This document shows positions 16,898-23,983 of a stretch of DNA of 64,000 bases, one piece after another. The translations under genes were made by a program, and so were the position numbers. Under the pieces are notes generated by a model that was not told where the DNA came from, did no database searches, and saw only the letters and a list, made by a program, of their open reading frames with translations. The stretch is from the NCBI GenBank assembly GCA_036399055.1, contig DASWNX010000036.1:1-64000 (forward strand). Reading direction: 5' to 3'. This DNA comes from Jatrophihabitans sp. Its GTDB lineage: Bacteria > Actinomycetota > Actinomycetes > Mycobacteriales > Jatrophihabitantaceae. Positions within the stretch are counted from its first letter, which is position 1; every line of letters begins with the position of its first letter.

Positions 16898-17552
16898 GCG
16901 GCGCAGCCGGGGTCGGGCTCATCCCCCCAGCGTCTGAGTCAGCCGCCGGCTCCCCCGCTCGCGCCCGGTCCTCGGCCGGAACCACGTGCGTTCCGGCGAC
17001 GAGGTCGTGCAGCGCTCGGCCGTCCGAGCGACTCATCGCCAGCCCCACCGATGCCCCCGCCAGGGCCAGCGACAGCCCGAACCCGGCGGCCGCCAGCTTC
17101 GGCGCCCGGGCCACCCCGACTCCCACAGCGCGATTCACCGCCAGATGCGCCAGTTGCCAGGGCAGCAGTTTGACCGCTGTCCGGGCCAGCACACGACGGC
17201 GCCCGGGCCAGGTCTGGTTCGGCCCCAGGACCACCAGCCCGGCGGACCGCTTGCCCCGGCTGGCGTGCGCGCCGCCGGCTTCACCCGCCGCCAGATAGAG
17301 CACCGCCGGTAGCACCCCGGTGATGAACTGCGCGGCGTCGGCGGTGGCCCGACGGCGGAACAGCGCGGCATAACCGGTGCGCCGCAGCGCCGGAATCCGG
17401 GACAACGCCGCAATCGCGGCGAGCCAGGCCCAGATCGCCAGGAGGTCGACGGCCGAGGCCCGCATCCGGGCTGCCGGCGGCGCGCAGGGATGAGACAGCG
17501 GCAGGGCAGCAAGCGTGCGCGACGCGGATCGAGCGGTGGGTTCAAAATCCAT
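16836..17552 (-). CDS. RDD-like membrane protein
   Basis: About 238 aa with several hydrophobic segments (LLAIWAWLAAIAALS, FITGVLPAVLYLAAGE, LAAAGFGLSLALAGASVGLAM). The pattern RxRRVLARTAVKLLPWQLAHL and SRSDGRALHDLVAGTHVV matches the end of RDD-type membrane proteins (RxxHDxxxxTxVV). The function of this class is unclear. The chosen ATG is 17552; an internal Met (about residue 30, RMRASAVDLL) is an alternative. The 3' end overlaps the convergent CapA-like gene by 62 nt. The start faces the RiPP operon across a shared 170-nt upstream region. Confidence 0.6.
   Translation of the reverse strand: MDFEPTARSASRTLAALPLSHPCAPPAARMRASAVDLLAIWAWLAAIAALSRIPALRRTGYAALFRRRATADAAQFITGVLPAVLYLAAGEAGGAHASRGKRSAGLVVLGPNQTWPGRRRVLARTAVKLLPWQLAHLAVNRAVGVGVARAPKLAAAGFGLSLALAGASVGLAMSRSDGRALHDLVAGTHVVPAEDRARAGEPAADSDAGGMSPTPAAPPSEAAPAAGRRTGGTARTQT
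16883..16904 (+). terminator. Strong GC hairpin at the stop codon of the CapA-like gene
   Basis: A perfect 9-bp stem, GCGCCGCCT pairing with AGGCGGCGC, around a CGCT loop; the TAG stop (16895-16897) lies in the loop and 3' arm. There is no U-tract, as is common for actinobacterial terminators. The convergent RDD-like gene runs through it, so it would serve only the plus-strand gene. Confidence 0.5.
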
Positions 17553-17723
17553 GAGGGTCACAATGCCCGCATCGACGGGCAGAACTCTACGTATGACGAA
17601 TTTTCGATCAAATGGTAGACACGCCTCACAGTGACTGCTAATTTCGCCCAAACCCCCACTTCTCCCACCGTTATTTCACATGGTTCACCCACGCCCTTCC
17701 CCACTCATTCCGTAGGGACAGTC
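17553..17723 (+). promoter_or_regulatory. Divergent upstream region of the RiPP operon, with a weak promoter candidate
   Basis: This 171-nt gap between the RDD-like gene and the first RiPP gene is clearly more AT-rich than its surroundings. A possible sigma-70-like pair is ATGACG (17593-17598), 17-nt spacer, TAGACA (17616-17621); the match is modest. An AGGGA ribosome-binding site precedes the ATG at 17724. No regulator gene lies inside the operon, so control of the cluster is not apparent. Confidence 0.35.
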
Positions 17724-19928
17724 ATGCCATCTCCGAGCTCCCCGCTCGCCAACATCCGCCCCAGGCTGCGCAACGACGTCGTGTTCCTTCGGGTTGACAC
17801 CGGCATCTACCTCCGGAGCTCGCAGATGTCGTGCGTCCTGAAGGGCCAGGGCGTCTATGACTGGATGGCCGCGCTCGGCCCCCGGATGACCGGCGAGTGG
17901 ACGGTCGCCGAGCTGTGCGAGGGACTCGACGAGGCCCGGCGCCGCACCGCCGAGGGCCTCGTGCGCACGCTGCTGGACCGCGGCTTCGCGCGCGACGCCG
18001 TCGCGTCGGTGGACGCCGAGCTGTCCGAGCAGGTGCTGCGCCGGTTCGCTTCGCAGATCAACTTCGTGGAGCACTTCATGCACGCCACCGACCGCTCGCC
18101 CCAGGCGTGGTTCAGCCAGTTCCGGTCCTCGCGGGTGCTCGTGCTCGGGCCGATGACCGGCATCACCGACGCGGCCGTGCGCGGCCTGCTGCGCAACGGC
18201 CTCGCCGAGGTCTCGGTGACCGGCGGGCACACGGAGGCGGACTTCGCAGAGGATCTGGCCGAACTCGCCGCGGCGGGCACTGCGGCCGAGGTGGTGTCGC
18301 TGCCGCAGACGCCGCACGACGTGGGCGACTACGACGTGGTGATCTCCGCGGTGGACAGCGCGCACAGCGCGAGCCTGCTCGAGCTGACCCGGCGGGTGGT
18401 CGGCGCCGACCGGCCGAGCCCCCGGGTGTTGCCGGTGGTCATCCACGACGGGCGCGCGACCCTCGGCCCGGTCTGCGGGCCCGCGGAGCTTCCGTGCTGG
18501 GTCTGCGCCCAGCTTCGGCTGGCGGCCAACTCCGATCCGCGCAGCACTGCCGACTTTTGGCGTGGGCTGGCCCTGGGCGGACCGGCCGCGGCAGAGGCGC
18601 TCGACGATCCGGCCGCGACCGGCGGCGCCAGCCTGATCGCGCAACGCATGATCGGCAACGCGCTCGCCTTCGAGGTCTTCCGACTGCGCACCGGCCAGCT
18701 CGGCCCGCAGGAGGAGAACCACGCCGTGGTCCAGGACCTGACCATCCTGGAATCCAGTCGCGACCGGGTGCTGCCGCATCCGCAGTGCCCGCTGCCGCAC
18801 GCGGTGCCCGCGTCGGCGGCCGAGCCGCTGACCCAGCAGGAGACCTTGGCCCGCGCCGGCGTCCTGGTGTCGCCGAAGCTGGGCCTGCTCGCCGGCTGGA
18901 CCGACGAGACGGTGAAGCAGATCCCTGTCAAGACCGGACGGGTCCGGCTGGGCTACCCCGGATCGTTGGCCGCCGGCAGCAGGCAGATCGCGGCGTTCGA
19001 CACCGACGTCATCCTGGACGCGCGGGCTCAGGCGGTGCTCGCCGCCGTCTCCACCTACATCGGCCGGCTCGGGCCGCTGCCCGGCTCCGGGTGGCACGGC
19101 GAGGAGGGCGCCGGGGACGGCGCCGAGGCGCCGCTCATCGAGGCACGCAGCCTCGACACGCACAGCGGGACCGAGCTGCCGGCAGGCCTGCGCTCGCTCC
19201 GATCGCTGCCGGTCACGTCGATGCACGGCGACGGCCCGCGGCGGGCGCCAGCGGCTGCGGTCTACCCGTTCTCGGCGGCCAATGCCGACCTGGAGTTCGA
19301 GCCGACCTCGGCAGGGTCGGCGGCCGGCTGGAGCGTGGCGGAGGTCCAGGAACGCGGGCTCTGCACAGCGCTGGCCTTCCGGGCCGCGCGCTCGGCGATC
19401 CGAGCCGGCGCACCGCTGGACCGGCTCGCCGACCCGGCACTGGCCGCCGACGACGAATCCGCCTTCCTGCTGGACAGCCTGCGTCATCTGGGCCGTCGAC
19501 CGCGGGTGCTGGTGCTGCCCGGGGCCGGCCCTGCCTTCGCGGTGCTGGTCGTCATCGACGGCGCGAGCCCCGACGAGCCGGGCGAGTGGGCCATCGGTTC
19601 GGGGCTGTCACCGCTGGCGGCGGTCCGGACGGGCCTGCGCCAAGCGGTCGGCGCGGCGATGCTACGGCACTACGAGGGCACGCCGGCAGACCTGGGCGAT
19701 CCCCTGCTCGGCGAGCTCGACCCCCGGGTGTTCGCCGAAGCGGACCCGGCCCCCGGCGGGGCCGCCAGCGACACTGCCTACCTCGATCGCCCGGCCGTGA
19801 CCGTGGCCGAGGTGCTGACCGGCCTGGCCGCCACCGGCAGCCAGGCCTACTACGCCGACACCACCACGCTCGACTGCCGGTCAGTCGGAGGCCTGGTCGC
19901 CGGCGCCGTCCTGCTGGCCGCGCGGTAG
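17724..19928 (+). CDS. Ocin-ThiF-like leader-binding protein of TOMM/thiopeptide type, with YcaO-like C-terminal half
   Basis: 734 aa. Residues 1-90 look like a winged-helix RRE domain that binds the RiPP leader (RNDVVFLRVDTGIYLRSS, GPRMTGEWTVAELCEGLDE). Residues about 130-380 resemble a ThiF/E1 fold (RSSRVLVLGPMTGITDAAVRG, DYDVVISAVDSAH) with the CWVC zinc pair at 258/261; the nucleotide-binding Gly-rich loop is degenerate, as in non-catalytic F-type partners. Residues about 400-734 read like a degenerate YcaO half (SPLAAVRTGLRQAVGAAM, AATGSQAYYADTTTLD) without the full ATP-binding Glu set. Expected role: present the precursor to the cyclodehydratase. The ATG at 17724 is preferred over GTG 17631 because of AGGGA upstream and the RRE start. 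Confidence 0.82.
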   Translation: MPSPSSPLANIRPRLRNDVVFLRVDTGIYLRSSQMSCVLKGQGVYDWMAALGPRMTGEWTVAELCEGLDEARRRTAEGLVRTLLDRGFARDAVASVDAELSEQVLRRFASQINFVEHFMHATDRSPQAWFSQFRSSRVLVLGPMTGITDAAVRGLLRNGLAEVSVTGGHTEADFAEDLAELAAAGTAAEVVSLPQTPHDVGDYDVVISAVDSAHSASLLELTRRVVGADRPSPRVLPVVIHDGRATLGPVCGPAELPCWVCAQLRLAANSDPRSTADFWRGLALGGPAAAEALDDPAATGGASLIAQRMIGNALAFEVFRLRTGQLGPQEENHAVVQDLTILESSRDRVLPHPQCPLPHAVPASAAEPLTQQETLARAGVLVSPKLGLLAGWTDETVKQIPVKTGRVRLGYPGSLAAGSRQIAAFDTDVILDARAQAVLAAVSTYIGRLGPLPGSGWHGEEGAGDGAEAPLIEARSLDTHSGTELPAGLRSLRSLPVTSMHGDGPRRAPAAAVYPFSAANADLEFEPTSAGSAAGWSVAEVQERGLCTALAFRAARSAIRAGAPLDRLADPALAADDESAFLLDSLRHLGRRPRVLVLPGAGPAFAVLVVIDGASPDEPGEWAIGSGLSPLAAVRTGLRQAVGAAMLRHYEGTPADLGDPLLGELDPRVFAEADPAPGGAASDTAYLDRPAVTVAEVLTGLAATGSQAYYADTTTLDCRSVGGLVAGAVLLAAR

Positions 19929-20016
19929 TCGTGGCGCACCACGCTGACTCGAGCCGGCCGGATCCGCGGATCGGCCGGACCCCGCGCGGAAGCCTCGGCT
20001 CCAGCGCATCGTGACC

Positions 20017-20039
20017 CTCGGAGAGAAAGGCTTTCCGAG
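20017..20039 (+). promoter_or_regulatory. Hairpin in the leader of the precursor gene
   Basis: CTCGGAGAG pairs with CTTTCCGAG (one G-U) around an AAAGG loop, 29 nt before the precursor ATG. It sits in the 140-nt gap between the ThiF-like gene and the precursor. It could be an mRNA-stabilising or processing element for the highly expressed precursor message, or the end of the upstream transcript; the sequence cannot tell which. Confidence 0.5.
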
Positions 20040-20068
20040 TAGCACAACAACCCAAGAAGGAGATCTGC

Positions 20069-20239
20069 ATGAACAATCTGACCGTCGAGTTGAGCGCTCT
20101 CGAGAGCGCCACCTTCGAGATCGAGGAGATGACTGACCCGTCGATCGAGCTGGCCTGGTCGAGCTGCTCCTGTAGCACCAGCAGCTGCTGCTCCTGCAGC
20201 ACGAGCAGCTGCTGCTCCTGCAGCACCAGCACCAGCTGA
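20069..20239 (+). CDS. RiPP precursor peptide (thiazolylpeptide/LAP-dehydropeptide type)
   Basis: A 56-aa peptide with an excellent AAGAAGGAG site 6 nt before the ATG. The 30-residue leader is acidic and contains ELSALESATFEIEEMTDP, the LexS/T-FEIEE style of thiopeptide and thiazolylpeptide leaders; it ends IELAW. The 26-residue core contains only Ser (14), Cys (8) and Thr (4): SSC, then SCSTSSCC twice, then SCSTSTS. Every core residue could therefore be cyclised to an azol(in)e or dehydrated. Flanking genes supply exactly these activities. The leader/core boundary after Trp30 is an inference. The gene is easy to miss because of its size. Confidence 0.93.
   Translation: MNNLTVELSALESATFEIEEMTDPSIELAWSSCSCSTSSCCSCSTSSCCSCSTSTS
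20168..20236 (+). repeat. 24-nt tandem repeat encoding the precursor core
   Basis: Units at 20168-20191, 20192-20215 and a partial third at 20216-20236 encode SCSTSSCC, SCSTSSCC and SCSTSTS. The first two units differ at only two positions (TGT/TGC and ACC/ACG), indicating recent duplication. The unit resembles a CRISPR-like repeat only superficially: there are no spacers. Confidence 0.92.
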
Positions 20240-20253
20240 TCTCAGATCAGCTG
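20233..20253 (+). promoter_or_regulatory. Perfect hairpin overlapping the precursor stop codon
   Basis: CAGCTGATC (20233-20241) pairs with GATCAGCTG (20245-20253) around a TCA loop; the TGA stop is at 20237-20239. A second GC-rich stem candidate follows (CCGGCGG at 20262-20268 with CCGCCGG at 20285-20291). No U-tract is present. In RiPP operons a hairpin after the precursor commonly limits read-through so that the peptide outnumbers its enzymes; that role is inferred here. Confidence 0.55.
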
Positions 20254-20409
20254 ATCTCGAACCGGCGGACGCCGAAACCGACGCCCGCCGGCCCTGCACA
20301 GTCCATTACCGAACTGTGACGGCTGCGGCTGCTTGCGCTTCCTGCTGGCATGCGGTGCGCGCAAGCAGTCGTGGCAGCCACCTCCACTTTAAGTGAGCGA
20401 AGGGCCGAA

Positions 20410-22320
20410 GTGTCGAGTCTGAAGGCCGATCCCATCCTGGGCAGCGTCGACGTCGTGCGGAACCACCTGGCGAGCCTGCCGATGGGCGGCATCGTCCTCG
20501 ACCTCGGCGTGCTCGGATTTCCGGGCGGCAACAGCCAGTTCCGCGGCGGTGAGCTGGCCTATCCGATCCGGCTGTACGCAGGCACTGCGGTGCTGGGCCC
20601 GCTGTACCGCACCGACGGTTCCAGCGCGCCCTGCGTCGAATGCCTGGAGCGGCGCTGGCTGTCTCTGCGTCCGGTCGAGGAACGCCGGGCGATCGAGGAC
20701 GGCGCCGACTTCTTCACGCCGCACGAGGACGCGACCTGCGCGCCGTTCGTGCTGGAGCAGCTGGCCCAACTCGTCCTCGCTGAGACGGCCGCGGGCCTGC
20801 CGGCCTCCGGCCTGGGCCGGGTCGTGGAGCTGCGCTTCGCCGACCTGGCCGTCACCCGGCACGACCTGCTGCCCGACTCCGAGTGCCAACGGTGCGCCAC
20901 TCCCGCCGCCGACACCGCCGAGGCGGCGGCGATGCCCTTGCGCTCACGCCCGAAGACGCATGCCAGCGACTACCGCGGCGCGAAGGTCTCGGAGCTGGCG
21001 TTGCCGCTCGGGGCCTACGTCAACAAGCTCTGCGGGTCACTGGCCAGGCAGACGGTGCAGGTCTACCAGTGCAGCGCGACGCTGCCGGTCAGTGGCTACT
21101 TCCGGGTGCGCAGCAAGTACGACTACCACGAGATGTGGTGGAGCGGGCAGTCCCAGAGCGTGGCCAGCAGCGAGCGGTACGGCGTCCTGGAGGGACTGGA
21201 GCGCTACGCCGGCCAGTTCCCGCGCGCGAGACGGACCAGCGTCCAGGGCTCCTACCGTGAACTGCGTTCCGACGCGCTGGATCCCGCCACCGTGGGGACC
21301 TACCAACCGGAGTTCTACGCCAACCACACCGAGTACTACGAGCCCTTCGACCAGGACACCCCGATGCGCTGGGTGTGGGGCTACTCCTTCGCCGAGCAGC
21401 GTCCGACGCTGGTGCCCGAGCAGCTGGTCTACTACCTCGACCGGCACCCGGACAAGAAGTTCGTCCAGGAGAGCTCCAGCGGTTGCGCCAGCGGCACCAG
21501 CGCCGAGGAGGCCCTGCTGCACGGCATGCTCGAGCTGATCGAGCGCGACGCCTTCCTGCTCAGCTGGTACGCCGGGGCCCGGCTGCCCGAGATCGACACC
21601 GCGACGTGCGCCGACGAGGAGATCCAGTTCATCCTCGACCGGGTCAGCCGGCTGGGCTATCGGATGCGGCTGTTCGACATGCGCGTCGACATCGGCGTGC
21701 CGGCGGTGATGGCCGTCGCCGAGCGGTTGGACGGCGGCCTCGGCCGGCTCTGCTTCGCCGCCGGCGCGAGCATGGATCCGATCGAGGCGGTGCGCTCTGC
21801 GATCTCTGAGACCGCCACCTACATCCCCGGGATGGACGAGCGGGTCCAGGCGCGGTTGCCCGAGCTGCAGGCGATGGTGCACGACTACAAGCAGGTGCAC
21901 GAGCTGGCGCAGCACGCCCTGCTGTACGGGCTGCCCGAGATGGCGTCCGCGGCGGACTTCCTGCTCAACGCCGAGCCCGCGCGGTCGATGCAGTCGCTGT
22001 ACGCGGACTGGCTCGAGCAGCGTCCGGCCACGCTGGACCTGGCCGACGACGTGCGGTTCCTGCTGGACCGACTCGCCGCGGTCGGCAGCGACGTCCTCGT
22101 CGTGGACCAGACCTGCCCTGAGCAGCATGGCGCCGGCGTGCACACGCTGGCGGTGATCACCCCGGGGCTGATCCCGATCGACTTCGGCTGGGAGCGCCAG
22201 CGGGCGCTGAGCCACCCGCGCCTGCACGCCTTCGTCGAGGGCCGGCTGGCCGAGATCTCCTCACGTGAGCACGGGTTCGGCCCCACCGGGCTGAACCTGC
22301 GTCCGCACCCGTTCCCGTAA
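20410..22320 (+). CDS. YcaO-domain cyclodehydratase (TOMM type)
   Basis: 636 aa from the GTG at 20410. It should use ATP to cyclise Cys/Ser/Thr of the precursor to azolines. Residues 1-190 are an E1-like region with a zinc tetrad C75/C78 (CVEC) and C159/C162 (CQRC). The YcaO domain follows: SSERYGVLEGLERYAGQFP, the ATP-binding stretch SSSGCASGTSAEEALLHGML...ERD, and AAGASMDPIEAVRSAISE. The C-terminus ends RPHPFP, a PxPxP-like tail typical of azoline-forming YcaO enzymes. GTG 20410 has GAAGGG nearby; an ATG at 20350 would add 20 residues but lacks a ribosome-binding site. Confidence 0.9.
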   Translation: MSSLKADPILGSVDVVRNHLASLPMGGIVLDLGVLGFPGGNSQFRGGELAYPIRLYAGTAVLGPLYRTDGSSAPCVECLERRWLSLRPVEERRAIEDGADFFTPHEDATCAPFVLEQLAQLVLAETAAGLPASGLGRVVELRFADLAVTRHDLLPDSECQRCATPAADTAEAAAMPLRSRPKTHASDYRGAKVSELALPLGAYVNKLCGSLARQTVQVYQCSATLPVSGYFRVRSKYDYHEMWWSGQSQSVASSERYGVLEGLERYAGQFPRARRTSVQGSYRELRSDALDPATVGTYQPEFYANHTEYYEPFDQDTPMRWVWGYSFAEQRPTLVPEQLVYYLDRHPDKKFVQESSSGCASGTSAEEALLHGMLELIERDAFLLSWYAGARLPEIDTATCADEEIQFILDRVSRLGYRMRLFDMRVDIGVPAVMAVAERLDGGLGRLCFAAGASMDPIEAVRSAISETATYIPGMDERVQARLPELQAMVHDYKQVHELAQHALLYGLPEMASAADFLLNAEPARSMQSLYADWLEQRPATLDLADDVRFLLDRLAAVGSDVLVVDQTCPEQHGAGVHTLAVITPGLIPIDFGWERQRALSHPRLHAFVEGRLAEISSREHGFGPTGLNLRPHPFP

Positions 22321-22350
22321 CCGGCGCCTGGCAGAAAGGAGGATCTGGCG

Positions 22351-23973
22351 ATGACCGAGCAGAGCACCCAGGTGGTGCAGGACTACGTAGAGACCGTGTT
22401 CCGGCGCGGTCGGGAGCCGATGGAGCCGGTCGACTTCCAGCCGAACTTCGCTGACCAGCCGTCCCGGCACAAGACCTATCTCGGCGGCGTGGCGCGCTTT
22501 CCGCTGCCCGAGGGCGCCGGGGTCCGCCTGCGGCCGACCGCCGACGTGCTGTTCGCGCCGCCACCGGAAGAGGACGGCCAGCCGTGGACGATGGAGTCGC
22601 TGGCCACGCTGCTGCGGCTGTCCTACGGCCAGCTGGACCGCCGGCTGCGGGTGAGCTGGAACCAGGACACCGATGCGCGGGTGCTGTATCCGGAATCGCT
22701 GTGGGGCCGCGGCACGGCCTCCGGTGGCGGCATGTACCCGCTGGAGATCTACTGGGTGGCCGGCCCCGGCGCCCCCATGACCCCGGGGGTCTATCACTAC
22801 TCCACCGCCCACCATGGCTTCGAGCGGCTGCTGGTGGGCGACCTGACCGAGGACGTGCGGGCCGCCTGCGACGATCAGCTAGGAACGGGCGTGGGGCCGG
22901 CTGACGGCTTCCTGCTCGTCAGCACCCGGTTCTGGAAGAACTCCTTCAAGTACAACAGCTTCTGCTACCACGTGGTCACCCAGGACTGCGGGGCGATCCT
23001 CGGCTCGTTCGAAGTGATCGCCCGCGGTCTGGGCCGGCGGCTGGGGCGGGTGCTGTGGTTCGACGACGAGCGGCTCAACGACCTGCTCGGGCTGGACACC
23101 ATGGCCGAGTCGGTGCTCGCGGTGGTGCCGCTGCCCTTCGCCCCACGCCAGGACGAGCCTCGCGCGCCCGAGGCCGGACGCGGCGGTCTCATCGACCGCC
23201 CCAGCTTCGAGCGGTCACAGGTCACGATCGAGTTCGAGCAGGTCACGCAGGTGCATCGCGCGGTGCTGGCCGACCGCCGCCCGCGCCCGGACCGGGCCGC
23301 CGCGACCGGGTTGCGTCCGGTCCGGCCGACCGGACTGGCCGAACTGGCACTGCCCGATCCCCGCGCCGGTGACCTGGGCACCGACCTCGACCAGGCGCTG
23401 CGGACCCGGCACACCAGCTTCGGCTCGTTCACCGGCTCCCATCCGATGACCCTGCAGGAGCTGTCCACCGTGCTCGCCGGCGCCAGCTCCGCGCGAAACT
23501 ACCCCTCGGACGTGGCGCCCACCGGAACCGGCTTCACCGGCTTGTACGTGCTGGCCAACCGGGTCACCGGGCTGGCCACCGGCAGCTACCGCTACGACCC
23601 GGACTCCCACTGCCTGCAGGTGGTGCAAGAGCGCCCAGTGTCCGACTTCCTGCAGCGCAACTACTACCTGAGCAACTACAACCTCGACCAGGTGGGCGCG
23701 GTGCTGGCGATCTCGGCGCGCTGGGTGAGCACCGTAGAGGCCTATGGCAACCGGGGTTACCGGGTGCTCAACGCCGAGGTGGGCGCGGTGGCGCAGACCG
23801 CCTATGTGGCGGCGAGCGCAGCCGGCGTCGGATGCGGCGCGGTGCTGGGCTTTGACAACCTCTCCATCGACGAGGCGGTCGGGCTCGACCGTTCGGACGA
23901 GCGCACCTTCCTGTTCGTGCTACTGGGTCACGAACGGGCCGACAGCGCGCACTTCGACTACCGACTGATCTGA
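22351..23973 (+). CDS. SagB-type azoline dehydrogenase (two nitroreductase-like domains)
   Basis: A 540-aa FMN-dependent oxidase expected to convert azolines to azoles. The N-terminal half has GRGTASGGGMYPLEIYWVA and FKYNSFCYHVVTQDCGAILG; the C-terminal half repeats the fold with TSFGSFTGSHPMTLQELSTVL, GLYVLANRVTGLATGSYRYD, and AEVGAVAQTAYVAASAAGVG followed by ERTFLFVLLGH. The Ser-rich RxxS start of the first FMN site is weaker than in stand-alone SagB. A textbook AAAGGAGG site precedes the ATG. It is 30 nt after the YcaO gene. Confidence 0.88.
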   Translation: MTEQSTQVVQDYVETVFRRGREPMEPVDFQPNFADQPSRHKTYLGGVARFPLPEGAGVRLRPTADVLFAPPPEEDGQPWTMESLATLLRLSYGQLDRRLRVSWNQDTDARVLYPESLWGRGTASGGGMYPLEIYWVAGPGAPMTPGVYHYSTAHHGFERLLVGDLTEDVRAACDDQLGTGVGPADGFLLVSTRFWKNSFKYNSFCYHVVTQDCGAILGSFEVIARGLGRRLGRVLWFDDERLNDLLGLDTMAESVLAVVPLPFAPRQDEPRAPEAGRGGLIDRPSFERSQVTIEFEQVTQVHRAVLADRRPRPDRAAATGLRPVRPTGLAELALPDPRAGDLGTDLDQALRTRHTSFGSFTGSHPMTLQELSTVLAGASSARNYPSDVAPTGTGFTGLYVLANRVTGLATGSYRYDPDSHCLQVVQERPVSDFLQRNYYLSNYNLDQVGAVLAISARWVSTVEAYGNRGYRVLNAEVGAVAQTAYVAASAAGVGCGAVLGFDNLSIDEAVGLDRSDERTFLFVLLGHERADSAHFDYRLI

Positions 23974-23983
23974 GAGGCACACC

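Noticed and set aside
17897..20014. A long open frame of about 700 codons overlapping the ThiF-like gene
   Set aside because: It is Arg/Gly/Ala-rich shadow sequence in a high-GC region, with no family motifs, whereas the ThiF-like frame has RRE and zinc motifs.
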